Assembly (NCBI GenBank): GCA_028290285.1
Contig: JAQGKD010000108.1
Coordinates: forward strand, 1-35,465
DNA from: Hyphomicrobiales bacterium
GTDB taxonomy: Bacteria > Pseudomonadota > Alphaproteobacteria > Rhizobiales > Beijerinckiaceae
Direction: 5' to 3'
Length of the DNA stretch: 35,465 nucleotides
This document shows, one piece after another, positions 26,946 to 35,385 of the stretch (within the stretch, counting starts at the first letter, position 1; each line of letters begins with the position of its first letter). Made by a program: the position numbers and the translations under genes. The notes beneath the pieces were generated by a model. The model did not search any database. It was not told where the DNA came from and saw only the letters and a program-made list of their open reading frames with translations.

Positions 26946-28027
26946 AGCTCGGCCCGTTCGAGCAGGCACGCATCGCCGTAACTGTAGAACCGGTATTCGT
27001 GAGCGATGGCATGGGCATAGGCTGCCTTCATGCGTTCGAAGCCTGAGAAGGCGCAGACCAGCATGAAGAGTGTCGAGCGCGGCAGATGGAAGTTCGTCAG
27101 CAACACGTCGACCGCCTTGAAGCGATAGCCCGGCGTGATGAAGATCGAGGTGTCGCCTGCGAAGGGATGGACGATCCCGTCCGCGTCCGTCGCCGTTTCG
27201 AGAATCCGCAGCGACGTCGTGCCCGTCGCCACGATGCGTCCGCCCCTGGCCCGCGCCTCGTTGAGTGCGCCGGCGACGGCATCCGGCACGACGCCGAATT
27301 CGGCGTGCATGCGATGGTCCTGCGTGTCCTCGGCCTTCACAGGGAGAAACGTGCCCGCCCCCACATGCAGGGTGACGCGCTGGATCGATACGCCGCGCGA
27401 TTCCAGCGCCGCGACGAGCTCGGGCGTGTAGTGAAGCCCAGCCGTCGGGGCGGCTACGGCGCCAGGCTCGTTGGCGAAGAGCGTCTGGTAATCCGCGCCA
27501 TCGCGGGCGTCCTCGGGGCGCTTGCCTGCGATATAGGGCGGCAGCGGCATATGGCCGTGCCGCAGGATGGCGTCGTCCAGCGCGGGACCGGTGAGCGAAA
27601 AATCGAGCACGATTTCGCCGCCCTCGCCTTTCTCGCTGACATCGGCGTGGAGCTGCCCCAGCATGCAGGCCGCGCTCTCGGATGCGTCACCGAACGAGAT
27701 GCGTTCGCCGAGTTTCAGCTTCTTGGCCGGCCGCACGAAGGCGCGCCATTGATGATCGCTCTCCCGCTTGTGCAGCATGACTTCCATGCGTGCGACGTTC
27801 TCGCCGCGACGCCGCGTGCCGTCGAGACGCGCCGGGATGACACGCGTGTCGTTGACCACCAGCACGTCGCCGGGGCGCAGGATTTTGGGGAAATCACGAA
27901 TGCCCAAGTCTCCGAGAGGCCCCTCTTCCGCTGGCACATGGAGCATGCGCGCGCTGTCACGCGGCTCGGCGGGGCGCAGCGCGATGCGTTCTTCCGGGAG
28001 ATCGAAATCGAAAAGATCGACTTTCAT
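26942..28027 (-). CDS. queA: S-adenosylmethionine:tRNA ribosyltransferase-isomerase
   Basis: Transfers and isomerises the ribose of SAM onto preQ1-modified tRNA to give epoxyqueuosine. The 361-residue protein shows [63 protein letters not shown] and [19 protein letters not shown], all diagnostic. It is the first gene of the queA-unknown-tgt unit. The epoxide reductase queG and upstream genes queD and queE are not in this window. Confidence 0.96.
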   Translation of the reverse strand: MKVDLFDFDLPEERIALRPAEPRDSARMLHVPAEEGPLGDLGIRDFPKILRPGDVLVVNDTRVIPARLDGTRRRGENVARMEVMLHKRESDHQWRAFVRPAKKLKLGERISFGDASESAACMLGQLHADVSEKGEGGEIVLDFSLTGPALDDAILRHGHMPLPPYIAGKRPEDARDGADYQTLFANEPGAVAAPTAGLHYTPELVAALESRGVSIQRVTLHVGAGTFLPVKAEDTQDHRMHAEFGVVPDAVAGALNEARARGGRIVATGTTSLRILETATDADGIVHPFAGDTSIFITPGYRFKAVDVLLTNFHLPRSTLFMLVCAFSGFERMKAAYAHAIAHEYRFYSYGDACLLERAEL

Positions 28028-28060
28028 GGGTGCCTTTTTGAACTGGGCTCTTTCGGCGCC

Positions 28061-28134
28061 GTTGCGAGGAGCGTACCGCGCAGCAATCCAGGAGCCACTG
28101 GGAACGCACTGGATTGCTTCGCCGCGCTCGCAAT
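28061..28134. repeat. Palindromic intergenic repeat
   Basis: Left arm GTTGCGAGGAGCG...GCAATCCAG and right arm CTGGATTGCTTCG...CTCGCAAT form a long imperfect inverted repeat in the gap between queA and the Mur ligase gene. The CATTGCGAG...AAGCAATCC core is a dispersed palindrome type seen in many bacterial genomes. A partial relative (TTTGCGAGCGGAGCGAAG) occurs at about 30290. Confidence 0.7.
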
Positions 28135-28169
28135 GATGTCAACGAGATCAGTGCCCTCGTCTGGCCAGT

Positions 28170-29618
28170 TTATGCGAGAATCTCGTTCTGGGAGAGGGAG
28201 GGCGCACCAAACAGCTCCTCCATACGCGCGACGAGCTTCACGATCATGCCGCCGAGATCACCTGAAGTGAGCAGCAACACGACGTCACCGGGCGCGAGCG
28301 TCGCGACTATCGTCTCGATATTCTCCGCCTGATCGTGGCCGAGTCGCACGACCGTCACATCGCGGTTGTGCGACACGCGCTCGGCGATCTCGCCGTAACT
28401 CACCTGATCGTGCGACTCCGCCCCGTGCTCGGGCGGCGCCGACATGAACAAGTGATCCGCGCCACGGAATACGTCATCGTACCAGTGGATTGTCGCCCGG
28501 TTGCGCCAGCTGAACGTGTGCGGCTCGAAGACGATATGCAGGCGGCGGCCCGGAAAGTGCAGCTCGATCGCATCGATCGCAGCCCGCGCCTTTTCCCGGG
28601 ACGAGCCGAATCCCTCATACACGGGGACGGAGGATGTGGCGGTCAGCTTGTCCATGCGACGCACGACGCCGAGGAAGGACGCGAAACCTTTCTGCAGATC
28701 GGCAGCGGTGAGCAGCCCCTTCTCCAGCAGCAGCGCAGCCGCGCCCGCCATGTTCTGGAGATTATGAGCGCCGAGCAGATGCGTATGGAAGCGACCGAGT
28801 TCCTTGCCCCGTGCGACGAGCGTGAAGCGGCTGATCTCGCCGTAAACAATATCGGTCAGATAATAATCGGCGCTCGTGTCCTTCAACGCGTAAGTGACGA
28901 CGCGCGAGGGGGCGTGCGCGGCGACCCTCATCGCATGGGGCTCGTCCTTGCAGACGACCAGAAGGCCGTCCTGCGGCAGGCGCTCGATCAGTTCGACGAA
29001 GGGCTTTTCATAATCGGCCTGGGTCGGGAAAATATTGACGTGATCGTGCACGGCAGCCGTCAACAGCACCGTGCGCGCGTCGTAATGCAGGAATTTGGCA
29101 CGCGGATCGGTATTGCTGGAGGGATATTCGTCACCCTCGATGACGAATTCCGGCGCGGTGCCTAGCCCTGCGTTGATGCCGAGATTCTTCGGGACGGCAC
29201 CGACGAAATAGCCGGGATCGCACCCGGCCTCCGTCAGGGCCCAGGCGACGAGGCTCGCGGTGGTTGACTTGCCGTAGCTCCCGACCACGACCAGCGATTG
29301 TCGGGCGCGGGCGATGCCGGCGAGCACATCGGGATAGGAGGTGATCGGCTTGCCAGTCGCATGCGCAGCTGCGACCTCGGCATTGTCCATCGTCAGCTTG
29401 GCGTGTTTCCCCACGACAATCAGATCCGCATCGGCGGGAATGTTGTCGGCTGCATGGGGTGTACGCACGCGGATGCCGTGTCGTGGCAGCAATTCACTGG
29501 CGGGCGGGTAGAAACCCTCGTCCGAGCCAGTGACCTCCCAGCCCTGCATCCGCATAAGCAGAGCGGTGGCGCTCATGCCGATGCCGGCAATGCCGATGAA
29601 ATGCACATGCTTGGTCAT
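28170..29618 (-). CDS. Mur ligase family protein, Mpl-like but divergent
   Basis: A 482-residue three-domain Mur ligase. The N-terminal Rossmann part (HVHFIGIAGIGMSATALLM) and overall arrangement are closest to Mpl, which attaches recycled tripeptide to UDP-MurNAc, and to MurC. The ATP loop is GSYGKSTT (residues 113-120) and not the usual GTHGKTT. EGDEY, the DH of HDHVN (about 193), HNLQN (285-289) and VVRRMD (about 318-323) keep most invariant positions. The linker motif, DDYGHHP in MurC and DDFAHHP in Mpl, is replaced by YEGFGSSREK (334-343). The start has GGAG upstream. It could be an altered recycling ligase or a ligase for another substrate; activity as Mpl is not assured. Confidence 0.85.
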   Translation of the reverse strand: MTKHVHFIGIAGIGMSATALLMRMQGWEVTGSDEGFYPPASELLPRHGIRVRTPHAADNIPADADLIVVGKHAKLTMDNAEVAAAHATGKPITSYPDVLAGIARARQSLVVVGSYGKSTTASLVAWALTEAGCDPGYFVGAVPKNLGINAGLGTAPEFVIEGDEYPSSNTDPRAKFLHYDARTVLLTAAVHDHVNIFPTQADYEKPFVELIERLPQDGLLVVCKDEPHAMRVAAHAPSRVVTYALKDTSADYYLTDIVYGEISRFTLVARGKELGRFHTHLLGAHNLQNMAGAAALLLEKGLLTAADLQKGFASFLGVVRRMDKLTATSSVPVYEGFGSSREKARAAIDAIELHFPGRRLHIVFEPHTFSWRNRATIHWYDDVFRGADHLFMSAPPEHGAESHDQVSYGEIAERVSHNRDVTVVRLGHDQAENIETIVATLAPGDVVLLLTSGDLGGMIVKLVARMEELFGAPSLSQNEILA

Positions 29619-29640
29619 GCCGGTCTCCGGGCGCGCGAAG

Positions 29641-29669
29641 CCGCCGGGCGAGACTAACCCGCCCGGCGG
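29641..29669 (-). terminator. Strong GC hairpin after the cytoplasmic cyclophilin gene
   Basis: Ten perfect pairs (CCGCCGGGCG with CGCCCGGCGG) around a nine-base loop lie between the ppiB stop and the Mur ligase start. No T-run follows, so it may be a pause or stability element. Confidence 0.45.
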
Positions 29670-29694
29670 ATTCGCGTCAGGTGCGAAGGTCAGC

Positions 29695-30150
29695 TCAGCT
29701 CAGCTTGGCGGAGATGATCTGGTCGGGATCGCGCACGGGTTCTCCGCGCTTGATCTTGTCGACGTTCTCCATGCCCGAGGTGACTTCACCCCAGACTGTG
29801 TACTGGCCATCGAGGAATCCGGAGTCGCCGAAGCAGATGAAGAACTGCGAATTGGCTGAATCAGGGCTCGCGGCGCGGGCCATCGAAACGGTGCCACGGC
29901 CGTGATGGGCCTTGTTGAACTCGGCCTTGATATTCGGATACTTCGAACCGCCGGTGCCGGTGCCATGCGGGCAGCCGGTCTGGGCCATGAAGCCCTCGAT
30001 CACGCGGTGGAAGACCACGCCGTTGTAAAAGCCCTCTTCGACGAGCTTCTTGATGTGCGCGACATGGCCGGGGGCCAGATCGGGGCGCATATTGATGACC
30101 ACCGGTCCCTTGGTGGTTTCGAGCGTCAGCGTGTTGCCGGTCTCCGACAT
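29695..30150 (-). CDS. ppiB: Peptidyl-prolyl cis-trans isomerase, cytoplasmic cyclophilin
   Basis: A 151-residue cyclophilin without a signal peptide. Active-site segments are VVFHRVIEGFMAQTGCP, GTGTGGSKYPNI, FFICFGDSGFLDGQYTVWGEV. It catalyses proline isomerisation in the cytoplasm. It is followed by the Mur ligase and preceded by an exported paralogue, from which it is separated by about 300 bases containing a multi-hairpin repeat. Confidence 0.94.
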   Translation of the reverse strand: MSETGNTLTLETTKGPVVINMRPDLAPGHVAHIKKLVEEGFYNGVVFHRVIEGFMAQTGCPHGTGTGGSKYPNIKAEFNKAHHGRGTVSMARAASPDSANSQFFICFGDSGFLDGQYTVWGEVTSGMENVDKIKRGEPVRDPDQIISAKLS

Positions 30151-30317
30151 GCGGGCCTCCTGGATGATGTGTTGGCCGGCTCTGGACGAGCCGGGGCGAA
30201 CGGGACGATTGGAATAGCGGAAGAGGCCAAGGAGGTAAACCTTGGCCGGCTGGCAACAACGAGGGCGCGTTGGCCTGTTGCTGTCTTTGCGAGCGGAGCG
30301 AAGAAGCGAACGCGTCC

Positions 30318-30435
30318 CCGCTTCTCCCAGTGGGAGAAGCTGTCTGCGGAGCAGACTGAAGAGGGGTTACGCTCTTTCAGGGTCCGAACCCCTTATCCGG
30401 CCCGTTTCACGGCCACCTTCTCCCTCTGGGGAAGG
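30318..30435. repeat. Multi-hairpin intergenic repeat, copy 2 (inverted relative to copy 1)
   Basis: Read on the minus strand it repeats the order of the copy at 23366-23489: a GAGAAGG hairpin, a GGCC hairpin, GGGGTT...AACCCCTC, GTCTGC/GCAGAC and CTTCTCCC/GGGAGAAG. The loop sequences differ while most stems are kept. It fills much of the 297-base gap between the two cyclophilin genes; the rest of that gap holds a fragment of another palindromic repeat near 30290. Confidence 0.8.
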
Positions 30436-30447
30436 GTCTCCACCTGC

Positions 30448-30987
30448 TCAGCTCGGGTCGGCGAGTGTCACCTTGATCATCTTGTCAGGGTTCGCCGGTG
30501 GCTCGCCGCGCTTGATCTTGTCGACGAATTCCATGCCGGAGACGACTTCGCCGAACACCGTGTACTGGTTGTTCAGGAACGGCGCGTCCTTGAAGCAGAT
30601 GAAGAACTGCGAATTGGCCGAGTTCGGGCTCTGCGAGCGGGCCATGCCGAGCGTGCCGCGCTTGAACGGGGTGGGCGTAAATTCCGCAGGAATGTTCGGC
30701 AGGTCCGACCCGCCCGTGCCGGTGCCGGTCGGGTCCCCGGTCTGGGCCATGAACCCCTCGATCACGCGATGGAAGACGATGCCGTTATAAAAGCCGCGCT
30801 TCGCCAGCGCCTTGACCTGCGCGACATGCTTGGGTGCGAGATCAGGCCGCAGCTTGACGACGACTCGGCCGTCCTTGAGGTCGATGTAGAGCGTGTCCTT
30901 GTTGGCAGCAGGCGCTTGCGCATGGGCCACACCGGCTGCGACGACCAGCGGTGCGCCGATCAGGATTTGGCGACGATCAATGTTCAT
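30448..30987 (-). CDS. ppiA: Peptidyl-prolyl cis-trans isomerase, exported cyclophilin
   Basis: A 179-residue cyclophilin with a signal peptide (MNIDRRQILIGAPLVVAAG, cleavage likely after AHA), so it should act in the periplasm. The twin arginine followed by QIL could direct it to the Tat pathway, though a Sec signal is equally possible. The catalytic core is nearly the same as that of its neighbour: VFHRVIEGFMAQTGDP and FFICFKDAPFLNNQYTVFGEV. The start at 30987 follows GAAGGAG by five bases. It is 29 bases after coaD and probably co-transcribed with it. Confidence 0.94.
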   Translation of the reverse strand: MNIDRRQILIGAPLVVAAGVAHAQAPAANKDTLYIDLKDGRVVVKLRPDLAPKHVAQVKALAKRGFYNGIVFHRVIEGFMAQTGDPTGTGTGGSDLPNIPAEFTPTPFKRGTLGMARSQSPNSANSQFFICFKDAPFLNNQYTVFGEVVSGMEFVDKIKRGEPPANPDKMIKVTLADPS

Positions 30988-31016
30988 ATGGGCTCCTTCA
31001 GGAAACGGTTCCGGAT

Positions 31017-31502
31017 TCAAAATTTGGCGCGCAGCGCGGCGGCGACTTCGGGGGGCACGAATCCCGTGACGTCCCCGCGCAGCGACGCGATCTGGCGCAC
31101 GAGCGTGGCCGTGATGTGACGGACGGCGGGACCGGCCGGAATAAACACGGTCTGCACATCGGGCGACATCACGCCATTCATGCCGGCCATCTGCATCTCA
31201 TAGTCGAAATCCGTGCCGTCGCGCAGACCGCGCAGGATGACGCAGGCCCCTGCTCGCTTCGCGGCATCGACCGCGAGGCCGTCAAAGGTCTCGACTTCGA
31301 TATCGGCGGGAAGATGTTTGGTCGTGGCGCGGATGAGCGCGTCGCGTTCGTCCGCACTGAAGAGCGGCACCTTTCCGGGATGCACGCCGATGCCGACGAC
31401 AATCCTGTCGCAGAAAGCGCTTCCGGCACGCAGCACGTCGAGGTGACCGTTGGTCAGTGGATCGAAGGAGCCGGTGTAGAAGCCGATGCGGGCGCTTGTC
31501 AT
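31017..31502 (-). CDS. coaD: Pantetheine-phosphate adenylyltransferase
   Basis: Penultimate step of coenzyme A synthesis: adenylates 4'-phosphopantetheine. The 161-residue protein has the nucleotidyltransferase motif [16 protein letters not shown] and the downstream [19 protein letters not shown] segment. The C-terminal phosphate-binding motif reads [13 protein letters not shown], where ISSSLVR is more usual. The start at 31502 matches the family; the long in-frame extension upstream is arginine- and proline-rich and overlaps the end of gyrA, so it was left out. Confidence 0.95.
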   Translation of the reverse strand: MTSARIGFYTGSFDPLTNGHLDVLRAGSAFCDRIVVGIGVHPGKVPLFSADERDALIRATTKHLPADIEVETFDGLAVDAAKRAGACVILRGLRDGTDFDYEMQMAGMNGVMSPDVQTVFIPAGPAVRHITATLVRQIASLRGDVTGFVPPEVAAALRAKF

Positions 31503-31529
31503 GTCATGACCCTTGTTTCCGGCCTCTGT

Positions 31530-31569
31530 CGGTCGTGGGCGGCGGGAAGGAGAGCCCTTCCCGCGACCG
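31530..31569 (-). terminator. Hairpin between gyrA and coaD
   Basis: A seven-pair stem GGGAAGG/CCTTCCC with a five-base loop is enclosed by a second stem CGGTCG/CGACCG. It starts four bases after the gyrA stop. There is no T-run, so read-through into coaD is likely. Confidence 0.4.
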
Positions 31570-31572
31570 GTT

Positions 31573-32079
31573 TCAATCCTGCGCGGGCGCGTCCGGCGTG
31601 TCTTCGGCACCCTCGCCGTTTTCAGGCGTTTCGCCGTTGCCGCTCGCTTCGTCCTCGCTGATGCGCTCGACGGAGACAACCCGCTCGTCCGCCGCCGTCT
31701 TGAAGACCGTGACGCCCTGGGTATTGCGGCCGGCGACGCGGATGCCTTCGACCGGGCAGCGGATCAGCTGGCCCCCGTTGGTCACGAGCATGATTTCGTC
31801 GCCGTGCCCGACCGGGAAGGAGGCAACGAGATTGCCGTTGCGCTCGTTGACGGTCATGGCCGTGATGCCCTTACCGCCGCGGCCCGTGACGCGATATTCA
31901 TAGGACGAGGTCCGCTTGCCGAAGCCCTTGTTCGACAGGGTGAGAATGACTTCCTCGCCGACCGATAATTCGACATAGCGATCCTGCGACAGCTGCGCTG
32001 CCCCCTCCTCCGCCTCGGCGGCGTCGACGACCTCGGTCGTCTCCTCCGTCTCGGCTTCTCCGGCGATGGCGCGGCGCAT
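31573..32079 (-). CDS. gyrA: DNA gyrase subunit A, C-terminal fragment after a frameshift
   Basis: This 168-residue open frame is the end of GyrA, continuing the C-terminal beta-pinwheel ([24 protein letters not shown], with [12 protein letters not shown] and the repeated DNA-binding blade pattern). It then ends in an acidic tail ([10 protein letters not shown]). An acidic insert rich in Glu and Ala follows the first residues. The true frame begins further upstream, at about 32136, where one base is missing; the ATG at 32079 is an internal methionine (KMRRAIAGE) and probably not a start. With the missing base restored the whole gene would encode about 924 residues. See the N-terminal part and the frameshift site. 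Confidence 0.85.
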   Translation of the reverse strand: MRRAIAGEAETEETTEVVDAAEAEEGAAQLSQDRYVELSVGEEVILTLSNKGFGKRTSSYEYRVTGRGGKGITAMTVNERNGNLVASFPVGHGDEIMLVTNGGQLIRCPVEGIRVAGRNTQGVTVFKTAADERVVSVERISEDEASGNGETPENGEGAEDTPDAPAQD

Positions 32080-32081
32080 TT

Positions 32082-34346
32082 TCAGATAGGTGGTGCGCTC
32101 GCCGGGCGATGCATCGATGTGATGCAGGATGGCGAGGAGATCACGCTGTCCCCCTCGGCGAGGTTGATGCCACGCACGCCCATGGAATCGCGACCTTTGA
32201 AGACGCGAACGTCATCGACGGGGAAGCGAATGCACTGGCCGAGATTAGTCGTGAGGAGAACGTCGTTTTTCTCCGAGCAGATCTGCACGTCGACGATGCC
32301 TTCGCCTTCGTCGATGCGCATGGCGATCTTGCCGGCGCGATTGACCTGCGCGAAATCCGACAATTTGTTGCGACGAACGGTGCCGCGCGTCGTCGCGAAC
32401 ATGACATCGAGCGTTTCCCAGACAGACTCATCCTCGGGCAGCGGCATGATGGTTGTGATGCGTTCGCCTGGGGTGAGCGGCAACATGTTAACGAGCGCCT
32501 TGCCGCGCGCGGTCGGGGCGGCGAGCGGAAGCCGCCAGACCTTTTCCTTGTAGACCTGCCCGCGCGAGGAGAAGAACAGCACGGGCTGGTGCGTGTTGGC
32601 GACGAAGAGGCGGGCGACGAAATCCTCGTCGCGCGTCTGCATGCCGGAACGCCCCTTGCCGCCGCGCCTTTGCGCGCGATAGGTCGAGAGCGGCACACGC
32701 TTGATGTATCCGGCATGCGACACGGTCACGACCATATCCTCACGCTGGATCAGATCCTCGTCGTCCATGTCGCCGTCGGCTTCGCCCAGAATCGTACGGC
32801 GCGGCGTCGCGAAGGCCTCGCGCACGGCCATCAGCTCTTCGCGGATAATCGCGAAGACACGCGAGCGCGAGCGCAGGATGTCGAGATAATCGGCGATCTC
32901 GACCGAGAGCTTGTTCAAGGCTTCGGCGATTTCATCGCGCCCGAGCGCTGTGAGGCGCTGCAGACGCAGGTCGAGAATCGCGCGTGCCTGCGTCTCGGAG
33001 AGACGATAGCTGCCGTCCTCCTCGAGCTTGTGGCGAGGATCGGCGATGAGCGCGATCAGCGGGGCCATGTCGTAAGCCGGCCAGGAACGCGCCATGAGGG
33101 CTTCGCGCGCTGCGCCCGCGTCGGGCGAGGTGCGGATGAGGCGGATAACCTCGTCGATATTGGCGACTGCAATGGCGAGGCCGACCTGCACATGAGCGCT
33201 GTCGCGCGCCTTGTTGAGCAGGTATTTCGTGCGCCGGGTGACGACTTCCTCGCGGAAATCGATGAACGCGGTCAGGAAGTCGCGCAGCGTCAGCATTTCC
33301 GGCCGACCGCCGTTCAAGGCGATCATGTTACAGCCGAAGGTCGACTGCATGGCCGTGTAGCGCCAGAGCTGGTTGAGCACGATGTCAGGCACGGCGTCGC
33401 GCTTGATCTCGATGACGATCCGCATGCCGTCGCGATCGGATTCGTCGCGCAGGTCGGAAATGCCCTCGACGCGTTTGTCGCGCACGAGTTCGGCGATCTT
33501 CTCGATCAGGGTGGACTTGTTCACCTGATAGGGAATTTCAGTGACGATCAGCGCTTCGCGGTCCTTGCGGACCTGCTCGATCGCGACCTTGGCGCGCATC
33601 AGCACCGAGCCGCGCCCTGTCGAATAGGCCGCGCGGATGCCGCCCCGGCCCAGGATCGACCCGCCCGTAGGGAAGTCAGGCCCGGGGATGATCTGGAGGA
33701 GGTCTTCGACCGAAATGTCCGGCTGGTCCATCATGGCGAAAACGCCGTCGATGACTTCACCCAGATTATGCGGCGGGATGTTGGTAGCCATGCCGACCGC
33801 GATGCCGCCGGCGCCGTTGACGAGCAGGTTCGGATAACGCGCGGGCAGAACCGCCGGCTCGCTTTCCTTGCCGTCGTAGTTCGGGTTGAAGTCGACCGTG
33901 TCCTGCTCGATGTCCTGGAGCAGCGGCATGGCCGCCTTGGCGAGGCGCGATTCCGTGTAGCGCATCGCTGCCGCCGGGTCGCCGTCCACCGAGCCGAAAT
34001 TGCCCTGGCCGTCGACCAGCGGCACGCGCATCGCGAAGGGCTGGGCCATGCGCACGAGCGAATCGTAAATCGCGCTGTCGCCGTGCGGATGGTATTTACC
34101 CATCACGTCGCCGACGATGCGGGCCGATTTGACGTAGGATTTGTCCGGCGTATGGCCGTTCTCATACATCGAATAGAGAATGCGCCGGTGCACGGGCTTC
34201 AGCCCGTCGCGCACGTCGGGCAGAGCGCGGCTCACGATGACGCTCATGGCGTAATCGAGATAACTGCGCTTCATCTCGTCGGTGATGGAAACCGGGCGAA
34301 TATCCGAGCCCGGCGTTGCCGGCTGATCGTCTTTATTGTCGGCCAA
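32082..34346 (-). CDS. gyrA: DNA gyrase subunit A, main part up to the frameshift
   Basis: Breakage-reunion subunit of the type II topoisomerase that introduces negative supercoils. The 754-residue frame has the start of the winged-helix domain ([30 protein letters not shown]) and the quinolone-determining segment [19 protein letters not shown], with Ser and Asp at the positions linked to susceptibility in E. coli. The catalytic tyrosine is in AMRYTE, and the GyrA box is QRRGGKG. Up to [12 protein letters not shown] it is normal; the following residues ([17 protein letters not shown]) are out of frame. The start is TTG at 34346, six bases after GGGATGAG. GyrB is not in the window. Confidence 0.9.
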   Translation of the reverse strand: MADNKDDQPATPGSDIRPVSITDEMKRSYLDYAMSVIVSRALPDVRDGLKPVHRRILYSMYENGHTPDKSYVKSARIVGDVMGKYHPHGDSAIYDSLVRMAQPFAMRVPLVDGQGNFGSVDGDPAAAMRYTESRLAKAAMPLLQDIEQDTVDFNPNYDGKESEPAVLPARYPNLLVNGAGGIAVGMATNIPPHNLGEVIDGVFAMMDQPDISVEDLLQIIPGPDFPTGGSILGRGGIRAAYSTGRGSVLMRAKVAIEQVRKDREALIVTEIPYQVNKSTLIEKIAELVRDKRVEGISDLRDESDRDGMRIVIEIKRDAVPDIVLNQLWRYTAMQSTFGCNMIALNGGRPEMLTLRDFLTAFIDFREEVVTRRTKYLLNKARDSAHVQVGLAIAVANIDEVIRLIRTSPDAGAAREALMARSWPAYDMAPLIALIADPRHKLEEDGSYRLSETQARAILDLRLQRLTALGRDEIAEALNKLSVEIADYLDILRSRSRVFAIIREELMAVREAFATPRRTILGEADGDMDDEDLIQREDMVVTVSHAGYIKRVPLSTYRAQRRGGKGRSGMQTRDEDFVARLFVANTHQPVLFFSSRGQVYKEKVWRLPLAAPTARGKALVNMLPLTPGERITTIMPLPEDESVWETLDVMFATTRGTVRRNKLSDFAQVNRAGKIAMRIDEGEGIVDVQICSEKNDVLLTTNLGQCIRFPVDDVRVFKGRDSMGVRGINLAEGDSVISSPSCITSMHRPASAPPI
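32133..32142 (-). other. One-base deletion site that breaks gyrA
   Basis: On the minus strand the reading GTG ATC TCC TCG CCA should, by homology with GyrA, be GTG ATC TCC CTC GCC ATC CTG CAT CAC. Adding one C restores [21 protein letters not shown] and joins the two frames exactly. There is no slippery heptamer here, so programmed frameshifting is unlikely. Confidence 0.8.
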
Positions 34347-34658
34347 AAGAGGCTCATCCCAAAAGTCGGAGAAAGTCGCCCTTTGTGTAACCGATTCCTC
34401 CGCGTAAAGCCAGCGGAGCCGCTGGTGGAGGCTCGGCCAAGAGGCCGTGAAATCAGTGACTTATGTGCGGACCGCGCGATCCCGTGGAAAAGCCGTCAAA
34501 ATCTGGGCTCCAAGCCCCGGGTGCAGCGACCCGTCCGCGACAGAGGACATGATACGTTGGCGCCGGGTGCCGGCTGAAAGCGGCCAATACCCCAACTCGA
34601 TTGAGATCGCCACAGGTCGCGGGTCCAAGCAGGTCCTGCTTTAAGGTGCAGTCTCGGC
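34347..34658. other. Intergenic region between ssb and gyrA (gyrA leader)
   Basis: I see no protein gene here. It holds the leader of gyrA, including a hairpin CCAGCGG/CCGCTGG at 34410-34425 about 65-80 bases before the TTG start. A TTGACG at about 34495 on the minus strand could be a -35 element, but no convincing -10 follows. Confidence 0.5.
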
Positions 34659-34686
34659 GATGGCCGGAGCCCCGGCTCCAGCCATC
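34659..34686 (-). terminator. Terminator-like hairpin after ssb
   Basis: Twelve pairs, one of them a wobble (GATGGCTGGAGC with GCTCCGGCCATC on the minus strand), around a four-base loop, starting 14 bases after the ssb stop. No T-run follows. Confidence 0.5.
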
Positions 34687-34699
34687 CACTGTTCCCCGA

Positions 34700-35221
34700 T
34701 TAGAACGGAATATCGTCGTCGATCGTCTGGGAAATGCGTCCGCCGCCACCGCCGCCGCCAGCGGGCGCCGGGCGCGTTTCCATCGGCGAGCTGCGACCGA
34801 AACTCTGGCGTTCGCCGCCGCCGGCGAAGCTGCCGCGCTCTTCTCCGCCGCCCTCGCCGCGACCGCCGCCCCGGCTGTCGAGCAGGGTCATCTCACCGCG
34901 GAAGCGCTGCAGGACGACTTCGGTCGTCTTGCGCTGGTTGCCTTCCTTGTCGGTGAATTCGCGGGTCGAGAGCTGGCCCTCGAGGTACACCTTGGAACCC
35001 TTCTTGAGATATTGCTCCGCGACCTTGCCGAGCGCCTCGTTGAAGATCACGACGTTGTGCCACTCCGTCCGGTCCTTGCGCTCGCCCGACGCCTTGTCGC
35101 GCCAGGATTCGGTGGTCGCGAGGCTGAAGGAGACGACGGCGTCCCCCGAATTCATGCGCCGCACCTCGGGATCGCGACCGAGATTTCCGACGAGGATGAC
35201 TTTGTTGACGCTGCCCGACAT
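34700..35221 (-). CDS. ssb: Single-stranded DNA-binding protein
   Basis: Coats single-stranded DNA in replication, repair and recombination. The 173-residue protein has an OB fold (MSGSVNKVILVGNLGRDPEVR, SLATTESW, EWHNVVIFNEALGKVAEQYLKKGSKVYLEGQL). A glycine- and arginine-rich disordered linker leads to the conserved acidic tip DDDIPF that recruits partner proteins. The start at 35221 follows AGGAGAAG; upstream in-frame codons do not look like SSB. A LexA box lies about 150 bases upstream. Confidence 0.97.
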   Translation of the reverse strand: MSGSVNKVILVGNLGRDPEVRRMNSGDAVVSFSLATTESWRDKASGERKDRTEWHNVVIFNEALGKVAEQYLKKGSKVYLEGQLSTREFTDKEGNQRKTTEVVLQRFRGEMTLLDSRGGGRGEGGGEERGSFAGGGERQSFGRSSPMETRPAPAGGGGGGGRISQTIDDDIPF

Positions 35222-35370
35222 GAGGCTTCTCCTGAAATCCTGAACGCGACGCATTCTTGAAGGTGACGCGAGCAAGCTCGTGTTGCGGCCACCCTACTCT
35301 GCGCGAGCTTTTTGCGCGCCCCAACTCAGGGCTCTTGTCCACAGAAGCTCGCATAAAAATGATGCGCGCC

Positions 35371-35385
35371 GTTCTCTTTCTGTTC
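35371..35385. promoter_or_regulatory. LexA (SOS) box upstream of ssb
   Basis: GTTCTCTTTCTGTTC matches GTTC-N7-GTTC exactly. In many proteobacteria ssb and uvrA are divergent with an SOS operator between them; uvrA would lie just past the window end on the plus strand, so the box may serve uvrA, ssb or both. Confidence 0.75.

Noticed and set aside
32120..32145. Programmed ribosomal frameshift in gyrA
   Set aside because: The junction has no slippery heptamer, and GyrA is not known to need one; a missing base explains the data better.
32109..34577. Very long plus-strand open frame (822 codons) opposite gyrA
   Set aside because: It mirrors the codon structure of gyrA on the other strand in GC-rich DNA and has no recognisable protein family; gyrA itself is certain.
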